A stretch of DNA of 47,542 nt from Mesotoga sp. Brook.08.105.5.1 (GCF_002752635.1 NZ_AYTW01000059.1:1-47542); one strand, 5' to 3'; positions 34,149-44,566 are shown, numbered from the stretch's first letter. Notes: a model not told the origin generated them from the sequence alone. Program-made: numbers and translations.

Positions 34149-35110
34149 TACTTCACATAAGCTGCCGGATTGTCGAACAGCTTGAACAATCCGCCTGTAT
34201 GGATAAAGAGAACTCTCTTTCCGGCAAATCTCCCTCTAGAGATTTCGAGCATGCCTCTGAAGGCTTTTGCCGTATAGACGGGATCAAGGAAGAATGCTCT
34301 CTCCTTCGCAAGTTTCTTTATGAGATCCATATCCTCTTCCGAAGGCACGGCGTACGCCGGTCCAGAGAAGTCATCGACTATTTCGATTTCACTGCCTTCA
34401 AGTGAGACGGCTATCCCGTACTCTTTCAGGCCTTCTATTAGTTGTTTCGTCTTTTCCACAAATAAGGACGAGGGATCTTTCGTGACGTTTATGCCGATCA
34501 CTCTGGTGTTATATCCGAGCGATTTTAGACCGGCCACGAGGCCCGCATAGGTGCCCGCGCTACCAACCGCTGTGAAGATGGCTTCGACACCGTCGAGATT
34601 GATCTGTCCTGAAAGCTCTTTAACAGCATCCACATATCCCCTGGCGCCAAGCGCGTTTGAGCCGCCCTCGGGGATCAGGTAGACTTTGCTGCCCTTCTTC
34701 TCGTATTCTTCCTTCTTCGTGGCGAAGATCTCGTCTATCTTCGAATACTCTTCTTTTGTCACATAATGGATATCGCTGCCCACCATTGTGTCAAGAAGAA
34801 CATTCCCCTGGGGGATCTCCATCGGCCTTCCCCTGAGGAAGAGAACAGGCTGCATTCCGAGCGATCTAGCGGCAAGGGCCGTTGCCCTGCAGTGATTAGA
34901 CTGAATGCCCCCGCAGGTGAATACCGTATCTGCCTTCTTTTCCAGAGCATCTTTCAGAAGATACTCGAGCTTTCTGATCTTGTTTCCGCTCGTAATGAAA
35001 CCCGTTAATTCATCATGCTTGCAGAACAGTTCGAACGGAAGTTCGAGGTACTCTTCAATCCATTCAAGCCTGTTCACAGGTGTAATGCTGTTAATGAACT
35101 TGAGTTTCAA
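34148..35110 (-). CDS. PLP-dependent D-cysteine desulfhydrase / ACC-deaminase-family enzyme
   Basis: The start is TTG 35110, six bases after GGGGGTGAG on the minus strand. The 320-residue protein is a fold-type II PLP enzyme. FCKHDELTGFITSGNKIRKLEYLL contains the PLP lysine. TCGGIQSNHCRATALAARSLG, PEGGSNALGARGYVDAVKEL and AVGSAGTYAGLVAGL are phosphate- and cofactor-binding loops. LFIHTGGLFKLFD closes the domain. This order fits D-cysteine desulfhydrase, which releases pyruvate, sulfide and ammonia. ACC deaminase is the main alternative. It is cytoplasmic. Confidence 0.85.
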   Translation of the reverse strand: MKLKFINSITPVNRLEWIEEYLELPFELFCKHDELTGFITSGNKIRKLEYLLKDALEKKADTVFTCGGIQSNHCRATALAARSLGMQPVLFLRGRPMEIPQGNVLLDTMVGSDIHYVTKEEYSKIDEIFATKKEEYEKKGSKVYLIPEGGSNALGARGYVDAVKELSGQINLDGVEAIFTAVGSAGTYAGLVAGLKSLGYNTRVIGINVTKDPSSLFVEKTKQLIEGLKEYGIAVSLEGSEIEIVDDFSGPAYAVPSEEDMDLIKKLAKERAFFLDPVYTAKAFRGMLEISRGRFAGKRVLFIHTGGLFKLFDNPAAYVK

Positions 35111-35121
35111 GCTCTCACCCC

Positions 35122-36375
35122 CTACTCTCTCTCATTTATATTAGAGACTATGCTGTTCAGTTTTTCAATTCGCTCCCATGGCGGCGGGTGGGAATAATTG
35201 AGGGCCGCATATAGCGGATGTGGACTCAGGTTTGACAGGTTGGACGCGGACAGGTTCTTCAGCGCGCTTATCATGGGCAGCGATGTGCCCAGCATCTCGG
35301 CTGCATACCTGTCGGCTTCGAACTCCCATCTTCTGCTTATTAACGAGTCTATCCAGTCGAGCATCGTGAAGACCGATGAGAGGAAAACACCTGCGTACAG
35401 AAGAGTGGTGAACTTCTTCTCAATTCCGAAAATACCAGAAGCCAGAGGGCTCTCGACGATCAGCCAGAGCAAGACCACCGCAAAGGCTGCAGCAGCATTT
35501 GAAACTAGCATCCCCTTCAGGATGTGTTTGCGTTTAAAATGGCCTGCTTCGTGTGCGAAGATCGCCTGTATCTCTTCTGAAGTGTGCTTCTCTAGCAAGC
35601 TGTCAAATAGAACGATCCTTTTCGCGCGGCCTATCCCTGTGAAGAAGGCGTTCGTGTGGCCGGTCTTTCTCGAAGCATCCATGACCAGGATCGACTTCAC
35701 TTCAAAGCCTGCCTTTTCGGCGATAGCCCTTAGCCTGCCCATAAGGTCTTCATCATCGAGAGGTTTGAGCTTGTAGAAGATGGGCAGGATTACTGTTGGA
35801 AATATCAGCTGGGCCAGAAGCTCGAAGACTATGACTCCGATAAGCAAATACAGCCACCAGTAAGCAAACGAGTCGATGGCTAGTAGAACCAGAGTTACTA
35901 CGGGGATACCGATTACAGCCACCAGGCTTATTCCCTTCAGCTTGTCCGCAACGAACGTTCCCGGTGTCGTCCGATTGAATCCGAATCTCTTCTCGAGAAC
36001 GAACGTCGAGTAGATAGAGAAGGGCAAAGTGATGATAAAGGCGGTCGCTCCAATGACGATGAAGAACAAAAGCCCCTGAATCACGAACCCTTCCGCCGCT
36101 CTAACCGCTAAGGATTCAACGGCTCTGAAAAACCAGAAGATGCCTATGCTCAACGCTGCAAGACTCACAATCGACGAGGTGATGGCAAAAGAGCCCTTTG
36201 CCCTCGTGTAATCCACGGACTTTCCAATGAGGTCATCGTTGAAGACGTCGCGCAAGTTGTCGGGAAGGGATACCCTCGAGAGTCTGGCGTTCCTGTAGTT
36301 TAGAGACAGCAACGTTAGTTCAAAGAGACTGATTCCATAGACAACGAGAAGAAAGACAATCTCGAAGCTAGCCAT
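35122..36375 (-). CDS. M48-family (Ste24-like) membrane zinc metalloprotease
   Basis: The 417 residues include several membrane spans (N-terminal, about 60-90, 95-125, 150-195, 300-340). The zinc motif HEAGH is at about 274-278, and the third ligand is in RRWEFEADRYAAEMLG. SRKTGHTNAFFTGIGRAKRIVLFDSLLEKHT before HExxH is typical of the Ste24/CAAX-protease-1 branch. Bacterial members cut small membrane-bound peptides and act in membrane quality control. The ATG 36375 overlaps the previous stop by 8 nt (ATGGCTAG), so translation is coupled to the zinc-ribbon gene. Confidence 0.88.
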   Translation of the reverse strand: MASFEIVFLLVVYGISLFELTLLSLNYRNARLSRVSLPDNLRDVFNDDLIGKSVDYTRAKGSFAITSSIVSLAALSIGIFWFFRAVESLAVRAAEGFVIQGLLFFIVIGATAFIITLPFSIYSTFVLEKRFGFNRTTPGTFVADKLKGISLVAVIGIPVVTLVLLAIDSFAYWWLYLLIGVIVFELLAQLIFPTVILPIFYKLKPLDDEDLMGRLRAIAEKAGFEVKSILVMDASRKTGHTNAFFTGIGRAKRIVLFDSLLEKHTSEEIQAIFAHEAGHFKRKHILKGMLVSNAAAAFAVVLLWLIVESPLASGIFGIEKKFTTLLYAGVFLSSVFTMLDWIDSLISRRWEFEADRYAAEMLGTSLPMISALKNLSASNLSNLSPHPLYAALNYSHPPPWERIEKLNSIVSNINERE

Positions 36376-36817
36376 CTACTTCTTCTTTCTCTTTCAAGTA
36401 CTGCTCTACTTTCTCTTCATCCAGTCTCTGAATCTGTCCTTTGGATGCAGGTCTGAATTCCTCGGTTTCGTGAAGAGCTTCTCCCAGAGGGCACCTTTTC
36501 TCGGGATTCTCTATTAGGTAGTTCATTAACCCGTCTTTGTCTGCGAAGATCTTGTAGAAGACCTTCGTTCCGTCGGTCAGTTCATAGATCCCGCATGGTC
36601 CGTTGAACAGCGCCTCGGCTGCCCGGAGGTAAAGCATAGCGTCATTGAAGGAACTGAAAGAAGCTCGAGGGCCGTGCCTTTCCCGCTCGTCGTCATCCAT
36701 ACAGATCGCCCTTCCACAGGTGGAACAAACGTATTGAACGTGGTTCAAGAGGCAATCTTCGGGGTTCTTCAGCGGCGTCGCCCTACTGTCACTAGAGTAG
36801 CATTCGGGACATTTCAA
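36368..36817 (-). CDS. Zinc-ribbon protein of unknown function
   Basis: TTG 36817 is chosen because the upstream in-frame TTG 36832 lies on the Shine-Dalgarno sequence GGAGGTGAG itself. The product has 149 residues and starts MKCPECYSSD, followed by CSTCGRAIC, so four to five cysteines can form a zinc ribbon. The rest is acidic (LYLRAAEALFNGPCGIYELTDGTKVFYKIF, then ENPEKRCPLGEALHETEE). I do not recognise the family. It is translationally coupled to the M48 protease, so it may be a partner or adaptor of it. Confidence 0.7.
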   Translation of the reverse strand: MKCPECYSSDSRATPLKNPEDCLLNHVQYVCSTCGRAICMDDDERERHGPRASFSSFNDAMLYLRAAEALFNGPCGIYELTDGTKVFYKIFADKDGLMNYLIENPEKRCPLGEALHETEEFRPASKGQIQRLDEEKVEQYLKEKEEVDG

Positions 36818-37048
36818 CTCACTCACCTCCAATACACTATTTTACGACATTGTGGCGATCTCTGAAAGCCTCCATTCAGATTGACGTTTTGATCGGAATA
36901 ATTCCATTCACTTCTCGACTTTGGGGATTGGCAAATCGATAAGTGTCTGATGTTGGAAGCCCAACGTGAAGAGGCAGTTATAGAGTCAGTGATGTTATTA
37001 TTGTCTGAGCGGGCGATCTAGTGACCATATCTTTGAGGGGGCGATCTA

Positions 37049-38371
37049 GTGGTCAATATCTTTGCCGGGTGGTTTTCGGCTCTCGGACTCAGTGAGACTT
37101 TTGACTTGGTACTTGCCAACATAGTTGTTGGAATAATCATGATAGTCGTGGCCTTCTTATCCAAATACATCTTCGAAAAGGCCCTGATTAAGCCAATTGA
37201 GCTTATTGTAAGAAAATCTGCATTCAAATGGGACGACCTTCTCGTAAAACACAAACTGCTCAATAAGATTGCCCTTATGATACCGGCCATCGTGATTGCG
37301 CTATTCGCTCCTGCATTCCCCGCGATAAGCGACGTAATCTACCGGCTGGTAGCCACATATCTGATATTCATCGCCGCCGTTGTGATCGATGCCTTCCTGG
37401 ACGTTTTCACAAGCGCTTATCAGTCTCTGGAAACCTCTAAGGATAAGCCGATAAAGAGCTACATGACCGTTGTAAAACTAATGGTGTATATCATAGCCGG
37501 CGTCATTGCGGTGTCCGTTCTGACGGGAATTTCTACGTGGGGTATCCTGAGCGGAATCGGTGCGATGACCGCCGTCCTACTCGTCATATTCAGGGATTCA
37601 CTTCTCGGGCTCGTCGCCAGCATCCAGATTTCTAAGAACAACCTTGTGAGCATCGGGGACTGGATAGAGGTTCCAAGATACCAGGCCGATGGTGATGTAA
37701 TCGACATTACCCTTACAACGATAAGAATTCAGAACTGGGACAAGACGATAACTACAATCCCTTCATACGCGATAATCTCTGAATCGTTCAAGAACTGGAA
37801 GGGGATGTTTCAGGCCGGCGGAAGGCGAATCAAGAGATCTGTCTACATAGACACCTCTTCCGTCCGCTTTCTCGATGACGACCTGTATGACAGGCTGCAC
37901 AAGATCCAGATTCTGAGACCTTACCTCGAAAGCAGAAAGAAGGAGATCGAGGAGTTCAACAGAATGAACGAGGTAGACGTAACCGAACCGGTCAACGGCA
38001 GAAGGATGACGAACATTGGGACTTTCAGGGCATACCTGACCGCCTACCTCAGAAATCATCCCGGGACAAACAAAGATCTTATCATGATGGTCAGGCAGTT
38101 GCAGCCGACCGACACCGGGCTGCCTCTGGAGATATACGCCTTCAGTAAAGACACATCATGGGTTAACTACGAATCTCTGCAGTCAGACATTTTCGATCAC
38201 ATCTTTGCTACACTCCCTCACTTCGATTTGAGGGTATTCCAGAATCCTTCGGGAAACGACCTGAGGGCAATGGGAGATCTTCTTGTCGGCAAGAGGCAAG
38301 GGCATGAACAGGATAACTCCGAGGAACTCTTTACGGAAAGCCCGAAATTGCACGCCGAAAAGGATACCTGA
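37049..38371 (+). CDS. MscS-family mechanosensitive channel, YbdG-like
   Basis: GTG 37049 follows GAGGGGG. The 440-residue protein has about five N-terminal membrane spans, then the MscS core: TWGILSGIGAMTAVLLVIFRDSLLGLVASIQISKNNLVSIGDWIEVP and GDVIDITLTTIRIQNWDKTITTIPSYAIISESFKNW. A long cytoplasmic domain with an insertion (about 290-330) ends in a charged tail. Length and layout resemble E. coli YbdG. It would open under membrane tension and release osmolytes. It is next to the osmolyte ABC operon, which is convergent with it. Confidence 0.85.
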   Translation: MVNIFAGWFSALGLSETFDLVLANIVVGIIMIVVAFLSKYIFEKALIKPIELIVRKSAFKWDDLLVKHKLLNKIALMIPAIVIALFAPAFPAISDVIYRLVATYLIFIAAVVIDAFLDVFTSAYQSLETSKDKPIKSYMTVVKLMVYIIAGVIAVSVLTGISTWGILSGIGAMTAVLLVIFRDSLLGLVASIQISKNNLVSIGDWIEVPRYQADGDVIDITLTTIRIQNWDKTITTIPSYAIISESFKNWKGMFQAGGRRIKRSVYIDTSSVRFLDDDLYDRLHKIQILRPYLESRKKEIEEFNRMNEVDVTEPVNGRRMTNIGTFRAYLTAYLRNHPGTNKDLIMMVRQLQPTDTGLPLEIYAFSKDTSWVNYESLQSDIFDHIFATLPHFDLRVFQNPSGNDLRAMGDLLVGKRQGHEQDNSEELFTESPKLHAEKDT

Positions 38372-38386
38372 TTCAAGAGGCAAATC

Positions 38387-39130
38387 CTACGCTGTAGAAA
38401 TCGTTTTCTCGATATTACCGAGCAGCGCATCGGCTGAAAATGCGAGAAGCGCCGCAGGAATGGCCCCTTCAAGTACAAAGGCGGGATTCTCTGCGACAAG
38501 TCCGGCGATAATGGGCGACCCGAGGCCACCGGCCCCAATGGTTGCCCCCACAGTTGCCGTTCCGATGTTTATTACGACCGAAATCCGAATCCCCGACATG
38601 ATTACTTTGAGCGCAAGCGGGAGCTCAATTCTAAACAGCACCTGCCAGGAAGACATACCCATTCCATATGCTGCTTCACGCACATCTGCGGGGATGTTTT
38701 CAATTCCCACTATTGTGTTTCTTAAGATGGGAAGCAGTCCATAAAGCAGCAGAGCGGCGACCGTCGGTTTGAATCCAAATCCCAGCAACGGTACGGCGAG
38801 AGCGAGAACAGCGACGGGAGGGAAGGTCTGGCCGAGGGAACTCAGGTTTGAAACGAGAGGCAAGTACTGCCTGCCCATCGGGCGTGTAACCAGCACTCCT
38901 ATCGAGATGCCGATAATCGTAGCAAGTCCGCTGGATACGATGACCATCCAGAGATGTTCGGCCACTAGCTCCAACAAAGTCCCTCTTGGATGAAGAACCT
39001 GCTTCTCTCCGGGAAAGAACCATCGCAGAAAGCTCTCCCACCATGCCATATTAGAGATGAGAAGGACGAAGGCCAGCAAGAACAGTCCCAACAAGACCCA
39101 GGATAAGACTCTACTTCTCTTCTCTGTCAC
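38387..39130 (-). CDS. yehW: Osmolyte ABC transporter permease, YehW-like
   Basis: The 247 residues span about six membrane segments and include the permease EAA-type loop ([30 protein letters not shown]). [23 protein letters not shown] and [13 protein letters not shown] are typical of OpuC/OsmU glycine-betaine permeases. It is the last gene of a four-gene operon and overlaps the ATPase gene by 20 nt. It should pair with the longer permease at 40201 to form the membrane channel. The symbol reflects gene order and size matching yehZYXW, not a proven substrate. Confidence 0.85.
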   Translation of the reverse strand: MTEKRSRVLSWVLLGLFLLAFVLLISNMAWWESFLRWFFPGEKQVLHPRGTLLELVAEHLWMVIVSSGLATIIGISIGVLVTRPMGRQYLPLVSNLSSLGQTFPPVAVLALAVPLLGFGFKPTVAALLLYGLLPILRNTIVGIENIPADVREAAYGMGMSSWQVLFRIELPLALKVIMSGIRISVVINIGTATVGATIGAGGLGSPIIAGLVAENPAFVLEGAIPAALLAFSADALLGNIEKTISTA

Positions 39131-40208
39131 TTCTGGTCAACTCCTGGATTCTGGTCATGCTTATCTGGCCGAGAAAACGTCCCGTTCTCTCGACGACCGG
39201 CAACGCCGCGGTTCCGCTTTCAAGCATTCTGGAAAGCGCCTCCTTAACAGTGCTGTCCGGACTCAAGATCTCTTCTTCCTTCATTTCAGTCAGAGCTTCT
39301 CTTACCGGTTTCTCCCTGCTCGAATGGGAGACATCTACCCAGCCGACAAGTCTCTTTTCCTTGTCAAGCGCCCAGACGAATTCCTCTTCGATCTTGCCTA
39401 GCTGTTCCCAGCTTCCTGAAAGGTCTATCGCGAAGCTCTCCTCTATATACTCCCCGACCGGGATCCTCGAGAGCCTCTTCAGCGCTCTATCTGATCCCAT
39501 GAAGTCGTGGACGAATTTCTCCTTCGGATGCGCCAGGATCTCTTCGGGAGTGTCATATTGAAGGATTCTGCCCGCTTTCATGACCGCGATTCTATCTGCA
39601 AGCCTTATCGCCTCATCTATATCGTGGGTTACGAAGACGATCGTCTTGTGGAGTTCCTCCTGAATTCTGGCAAACTCGTCTTGGAGCCTCACTCTAGTTA
39701 ATGGGTCTACCGCTCCGAAGGGCTCGTCCATAAGTATTATCGGGGGATCGGCTGCAAGCGCCCTCGCAACGCCGACTCTCTGGGCCTCGCCGCCCGACAA
39801 TTCTTTGGGAAGCTTGTTCGCGTAGGACTTAGGCTCCAATCCAACCAGCTGCAGCAGTTCGTGCACCCGATCGTCAATCTTCGATCTCTCCCACTTCAGC
39901 AGTCTCGGCACGGTGGCAATGTTATCCTTCACCGACATATGTGGAAAGAGCCCCACGTTCTGGATTACGTAACCTATTCCTCTCCTGAGCTGCTTCACAT
40001 CCATGGCGGTTACGTCGTTGCCGTCTATCAGGATCTTCCCCGTTGTCGGTCTGACTATCCTGTTTATCATCTTGAGCGTAGTTGTCTTACCACATCCCGA
40101 AGGCCCGATTAGAACCGTCAGTTCGTTCGAGGGGATCTCGAAGGTAATCGAATCTACGGCCAGCGTATTCTCGTCGTATTTCTTTGTAACATCTTCAAAT
40201 CTAATCAT
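39111..40208 (-). CDS. yehX: Osmolyte ABC transporter ATPase with CBS domains, YehX-like
   Basis: The 365-residue ATPase has Walker [12 protein letters not shown]-loop VIQNVGLFP, signature [15 protein letters not shown], Walker [13 protein letters not shown] and the switch His in FVTHDIDEA. The C-terminal 130 residues form CBS-like repeats ([35 protein letters not shown]). CBS domains in OpuCA-type proteins sense ionic strength or c-di-AMP, so gating by osmotic stress is likely. The start overlaps the upstream permease stop by 8 nt (ATGATTAG). E. coli YehX is shorter, and this longer form is nearer to OpuCA. Confidence 0.88.
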   Translation of the reverse strand: MIRFEDVTKKYDENTLAVDSITFEIPSNELTVLIGPSGCGKTTTLKMINRIVRPTTGKILIDGNDVTAMDVKQLRRGIGYVIQNVGLFPHMSVKDNIATVPRLLKWERSKIDDRVHELLQLVGLEPKSYANKLPKELSGGEAQRVGVARALAADPPIILMDEPFGAVDPLTRVRLQDEFARIQEELHKTIVFVTHDIDEAIRLADRIAVMKAGRILQYDTPEEILAHPKEKFVHDFMGSDRALKRLSRIPVGEYIEESFAIDLSGSWEQLGKIEEEFVWALDKEKRLVGWVDVSHSSREKPVREALTEMKEEEILSPDSTVKEALSRMLESGTAALPVVERTGRFLGQISMTRIQELTRSDREEK

Positions 40209-41388
40209 TGGCTCCCTCCGAGATTAACCCCTTAGGAGTCAGTATTCCTATAAGCAGCTGCATTAGGGAATCGACTATCAAAGCGAGAGCAACTATAGGC
40301 AACGCTCCTAGAAGGACAAGATCCATTGCGGCTTGACCGAGACCCTGAAATACGAAAACCCCTAGGCCTCCTGCTCCGATCAGGGCCGCCATGGTAGTGT
40401 TCCCCACGGCCTGAACGGCCGCTGTTCTAACGCCAGCAAGGACAACCGGCAGCGAAATCGGAATCTCGACCTTTCCGAGAACCTGAATTCTGCTCATTCC
40501 CATCGCCCTGGCAGCCTCCACGGTATCTGTGGGAATAACCTTCAGACTTGAGTAAGTGTTTCTGACTATCGGGAGAAGCGAATACAGGACGAGAGCTATC
40601 ATGGCCGGAGCCCAGCCGACACCCGTTATTCCTATCTCCCTAAGAAATGGCAGACTGCGTGAAAGGTAGGATAGCGGAGCTATTAGCAAGCCGAAAAGGG
40701 CTATACTCGGGATCGTCTGTATGAAGTTCACAACAGCGAATACAGGTCTTTCGATCTTTGGAGACCTGTTGGCAACTATTCCAAGCGGCACTCCTATGAG
40801 CACTCCGGCGAGAACTGCTCCTCCTGCAATTACGAGATGCCTCACAGTCTCTTCAAGAAATCTGTTGCTTCTGTTTGCGTACTCCTTCATTATTGCAAGG
40901 TCTTTCAGATGACCCGAGCCTAAAAGCAACAGGAACAGGCCAATCGGAACCAAGACCAGAAGCGATGAGATGATCTTCCTGTCCTTCAGTCTTCTTCTGG
41001 CAGCGAATACAACAATGTAGCCGGCCAGGAGAAGAACCCACAAACCGGTGGAAGGGGAGACCCTTGCAAAGGGACCTGCCTTTGAAGCTATAGAGGCGGC
41101 ATGCCTTCCGGCCAGAAAGAAGCCGAAGACGGGGGCAATCCCTCCCACGAGGCCCATCAAAAAGCTGAATCCCGCGTAGGACAAAAACAAGACTGCAAAT
41201 GAGGCCACTAACAGGAGAGAGAGGCCCACATTTGAGAAGCTGCCTAAAGCTACGGGAAATGTCTCCGAGATTCTCGTCTCCTTAACTGAAAGGAATCCGG
41301 GGACCAGGAGAGACAACAACATGATGGCCATTCCTAGAATGGCCATCATGTCTCTTCGTCTGGAAATCAGCGTCATAACTCTAGTCAA
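40201..41388 (-). CDS. yehY: Osmolyte ABC transporter permease with extra N-terminal spans, YehY-like
   Basis: The 395-residue protein has three or four extra membrane spans before a standard permease half: [21 protein letters not shown], then [51 protein letters not shown]. This length and the added N-terminal block match YehY and separate it from the short OpuC permeases. It overlaps both neighbours by 8 nt. The second, shorter permease in the same operon implies a heterodimeric channel. Confidence 0.87.
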   Translation of the reverse strand: MTRVMTLISRRRDMMAILGMAIMLLSLLVPGFLSVKETRISETFPVALGSFSNVGLSLLLVASFAVLFLSYAGFSFLMGLVGGIAPVFGFFLAGRHAASIASKAGPFARVSPSTGLWVLLLAGYIVVFAARRRLKDRKIISSLLVLVPIGLFLLLLGSGHLKDLAIMKEYANRSNRFLEETVRHLVIAGGAVLAGVLIGVPLGIVANRSPKIERPVFAVVNFIQTIPSIALFGLLIAPLSYLSRSLPFLREIGITGVGWAPAMIALVLYSLLPIVRNTYSSLKVIPTDTVEAARAMGMSRIQVLGKVEIPISLPVVLAGVRTAAVQAVGNTTMAALIGAGGLGVFVFQGLGQAAMDLVLLGALPIVALALIVDSLMQLLIGILTPKGLISEGAND

Positions 41389-42286
41389 TCAGAGACTTCG
41401 ATATGAGGAACTGCTCGGCGACGTATCCCGCATCTAAACCTTCTATCGCTATCGAAGCGTTTAGCATCTGCAGCGTCTCGAGATCAAGAGCCTCAAAAAC
41501 GGGTTTGAGGAGCTCCTCGATTTCCGGATAGGCTTCATGTATCTCCTTTCTAACGATCGGAGCGGGTTCATAAACGGGCTGAACTCCCTTGGTGTCTTCA
41601 AGGACCACCAACTTGAGAGCGGAGAGGGCGCCGTCAGTACCATATGCCATCGCGAGGTTTACACCGTCAATGTTCTGGGAAGCGGCCCTTATGGTCTGAG
41701 CGGTATTTCCTCCAGAGAAGGCAAGTAGCTGCTCATTTGAAAGCTCGAAGCCATAAGCCTCCTGAAAAGCCGGCATAGCGTCCGGTCTGGTAAGAAACTC
41801 CTCTGAAGCGGCCAGCTTAATGAAGCCGCCGCGATTCAGGTAAGACGCGAGGTCTTCAAGTGTCTTTATTCCTTCACTGTCGGAAAGATCCTTCCTGATC
41901 GCCAGAGCCCATGTATTGTTGGCAGGGGCGGGGGTCAGCCACACCAGGCCGTTGTTCTCAAAGTCGAGTCTCTTGACTGTCTCGAATCCCTGCTGCGCGT
42001 TTTTCCATATACCCGGATCAGTGTTATCGAAGAAGAAACCTCCGTTGCCGGTGTACTCGGGATATATATCGATCTCTCCAGCAATGATCGCCTTTCTGAT
42101 AACACTAGTAGTTCCGAACTCAGTCTTGTCGTTCACTTCAAAGCCATTCTTCTGCAGGACTATCACTATCATCTGTCCCAACAGTGCGCCTTCGGTATCT
42201 ATCTTCGATGCGACCGTAATCGGTCCCTTCAGTGCAAAGCCAATGGCCGTCATTAGTATCAGTGCAATCAGCATTATTCTCTTCAT
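41381..42286 (-). CDS. yehZ: Osmolyte-binding protein of the ABC transporter, OsmF/YehZ-like
   Basis: ATG 42286 (MKRIMLIALILMTAIGFA) is chosen over the in-frame 42301 because GGAGG precedes it and it opens a signal peptide. The product has 301 residues. The body has KIDTEGALLGQMIVIVLQKNGFEV, GEIDIYPEYTGNG and a C-terminal SIAIEGLDAGYVAEQFL, as in glycine betaine/choline-binding proteins of the OsmF/OpuCC group. It should deliver a compatible solute to the two permeases. It is the first gene of the operon (42286 to 38387), in the same order as yehZ-yehY-yehX-yehW. Confidence 0.87.
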   Translation of the reverse strand: MKRIMLIALILMTAIGFALKGPITVASKIDTEGALLGQMIVIVLQKNGFEVNDKTEFGTTSVIRKAIIAGEIDIYPEYTGNGGFFFDNTDPGIWKNAQQGFETVKRLDFENNGLVWLTPAPANNTWALAIRKDLSDSEGIKTLEDLASYLNRGGFIKLAASEEFLTRPDAMPAFQEAYGFELSNEQLLAFSGGNTAQTIRAASQNIDGVNLAMAYGTDGALSALKLVVLEDTKGVQPVYEPAPIVRKEIHEAYPEIEELLKPVFEALDLETLQMLNASIAIEGLDAGYVAEQFLISKSLID

Positions 42287-42318
42287 ACAACCAACCTCCA
42301 TAATTCGTATTGCCGATA

Positions 42319-42324
42319 ATTATA
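42319..42324 (-). promoter_or_regulatory. -10 box of the osmolyte transporter operon
   Basis: A perfect TATAAT lies on the minus strand, 33 nt before the ATG. No clear -35 box is seen at 16-18 bp. Confidence 0.5.
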
Positions 42325-42688
42325 CTCCATTTAATTGTACACTATCTCTGAAAGTTTTCAATGCGCAGTTGTCTCTGTTGACATATCCATGTTCCGACTG
42401 AAAGCTCCAGCCCAGAATCTGAGATCCGGTTTCTCACTCTTTCCCATTTCGGCTCAGACAGATAACCCCAAAAAGGGAGAACCTGAAAGCAGCTGATTCA
42501 CAGAGAGGCACAGGTTGTTCTCATCTATTCAAAACAAGAAAGATTCAAGGCTACAACTAGAACCCCACGAAGGAATACTGACTTCAAATGCCACGAAATC
42601 CAACCACCTTTCTTCCCGAAGGGTTACCTCCATCGACTAACCCCGAAAGAGATTCCGCGAGCATTCTAATATACTCTTGCAAATACGG
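42325..42688. other. Intergenic region of about 360 nt
   Basis: No gene, tRNA or strong hairpin is seen. It separates the osmolyte operon promoter from the 3' end of the flavoprotein gene. Confidence 0.5.
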
Positions 42689-44086
42689 TCAGCCATCCAG
42701 CGTCATGAAGAGATTATTCAATGATTCCACGAGCGTTGGGTGTGCAAAGACGCCGTCTCTGAGCGAAGTGAATGGAAGCCCGCCCATCATGGCAATCTGA
42801 ATTGCAGATACAATCTCTCCGCCCTCAACTCCTAGAATGGCGGCACCGATAATCCGGTCTGTCTCTGAGTCGACAAGCGCCTTCATCATTCCCCGTGTCT
42901 CGTCCGTTTCAATGGCCCGAGCCACCCTATCAAAAGGCAGCTTTGCCACGCGATAGCTGTACCCCCGACTCGATGCTTCCTTCTCGGTGAGGCCTATTCT
43001 TCCAAGTTGAGGATCAATGAATACTACATAAGGGACATCCCTCTCTTCTATCGACGAGCTCCCTCCGTTCAAGAGGTTCTGTTTCAATACTCTGAAGTCG
43101 TCGTAGGAAATATGTGTGAAGGCCGGTCCGCCTTTAACATCGCCTATCGCGTAAACTCCCTCCGACGTGGTCTCCAGTTTGTTGTTTACCTTTATGAATC
43201 CCCTATCGTCAACCTTAACCCCGCTCTTTTCCAGATCCAGGTCGGGAGTATTGGGTAACCTGCCGGTCGCGAGCAGCAGATGGCTTCCGACTAACGTCGT
43301 TTCCTTCTCAGAAGATTGCACTCTCAGGCTGATCCTGTTGCCCCCGGCGCTTCTGGCCTGGAGCGGTTCGCTATCTAGAAGGACCTCGATACCTTCGTCC
43401 CTCATGATTTCCAAAACCATGCCGGCGATATCCTCATCTTCGCGAGAGAGCAACTGTTTATCCCTTTGAATAATGGTTACTTCACTTCCAAAACGTCGGA
43501 ACATCTGCCCGAACTCGAGACCAACGTAGCCGCCACCAACGATTATGAGGTGTTCCGGAAGCTCATCGAGCTCCATTATCGAAGTCGAGTCATAAGCCAC
43601 TGAATTATCCAGACCTCTTATCTCAGGTCTCGCAGGTCTCGTTCCGGTGTTTATCACTATGATGTCTGCTTCAAAGAACTCCGTACTTCCACTTAGAAGA
43701 CTTATTTCGAGCTGTCTTTCCCTTACAAAACGCGCGCTGCCTTCTATCAATGATAGGTTTGGAGAATCGAGAATCCTTTTCTTGCTTCCTTCCCTGAAAC
43801 TCTCAACCACTTCTTTTTTCCGCCGGATAACTCTCTCCAGATCGAGCGAGAACTCCCCGGCATGAACTCCGAAATCTCCTGCGCGCTTTACCAGATGCGC
43901 TACTCTTGCGCTGGCTATCATAGTCTTTGTTGGAGTACACCCTTCATTGACGCATGTACCTCCAACTGCCTTTCTTTCCACAAGTGCGACCTTCCATCCT
44001 GCATCTGCAAGCGAAAGCGACAGAGGAGTGCCTCCCTGACCGGAACCGATAACTATCGCGTCGAATTTTTTCCTACCATCCTTCAT
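42689..44086 (-). CDS. Pyridine nucleotide-disulfide oxidoreductase (mercuric reductase / lipoamide dehydrogenase-like)
   Basis: The 465 residues show the full class I flavin disulfide reductase layout: FAD motif AIVIGSGQGGTPLSLSLA, redox-active disulfide GGTCVNEGCTPTKT (two cysteines four apart), NAD(P) motif LIIVGGGYVGLEFG, second FAD motif GVYAIGDVKGGPAFTH, and C-terminal FAHPTLVESLNNLF with the catalytic His and Glu. The GCTPTK variant in place of GCIPSK is common in mercuric-reductase-like proteins. There is no N-terminal heavy-metal domain and no C-terminal vicinal cysteine pair, so true mercury reduction is doubtful. It reads as a single gene, and the substrate is unknown. Confidence 0.87.
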   Translation of the reverse strand: MKDGRKKFDAIVIGSGQGGTPLSLSLADAGWKVALVERKAVGGTCVNEGCTPTKTMIASARVAHLVKRAGDFGVHAGEFSLDLERVIRRKKEVVESFREGSKKRILDSPNLSLIEGSARFVRERQLEISLLSGSTEFFEADIIVINTGTRPARPEIRGLDNSVAYDSTSIMELDELPEHLIIVGGGYVGLEFGQMFRRFGSEVTIIQRDKQLLSREDEDIAGMVLEIMRDEGIEVLLDSEPLQARSAGGNRISLRVQSSEKETTLVGSHLLLATGRLPNTPDLDLEKSGVKVDDRGFIKVNNKLETTSEGVYAIGDVKGGPAFTHISYDDFRVLKQNLLNGGSSSIEERDVPYVVFIDPQLGRIGLTEKEASSRGYSYRVAKLPFDRVARAIETDETRGMMKALVDSETDRIIGAAILGVEGGEIVSAIQIAMMGGLPFTSLRDGVFAHPTLVESLNNLFMTLDG

Positions 44087-44566
44087 TTGATCACCATCCT
44101 AATTTTCGCCACATACATGCAGTTTTCACTGTTTTTCCCGGTCAATCACTTGAAAGCAAAAGGCCCGATTCTTGATCTCTTCATCGGCCATGAGTTGGTG
44201 ATTATGTTCAATCTTCTTTCGAAAGAGACTAAGCGATTTCTCACCAAGATGATCCACAAAGGATCGGGCAGAGAAAACCTGTCCTGTTCTGCTTTTCTAT
44301 GAAGCCAGAACGGCCGAGCAATCCGTTTAGAAGGCTGAAAAACTGCTCACTGTTATAGATCCTCTGGAGTCACTGAATCTCTGGATACCTCACAAGTTTA
44401 GCATCGGGCAAAGCAAAACAAATGAAGGAAAGAGTCTGTGATCGGGAGCCGAAATTGCTTGAAGCCGTCACTGTGTCGCGCCTGTCTTAAATCCAGTCGA
44501 CAGCATAGGATGCAAAAGTCGCTGCTAGTATAATTGTATGATCAGTGCAGGCCGGTGGTGAATAGA
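44087..44566. other. Intergenic region with a -10 box for the next gene
   Basis: No gene is seen. A perfect TATAAT at 44529-44534 lies 33 nt before the ATG at 44567 and is its likely -10 box. No convincing -35 box is present. Confidence 0.45.

Noticed and set aside
42689-44086. Calling the flavoprotein a true mercuric reductase (MerA)
   Set aside because: There is no N-terminal heavy-metal domain and no C-terminal cysteine pair, and no other mer genes are nearby. Only the general family is supported.
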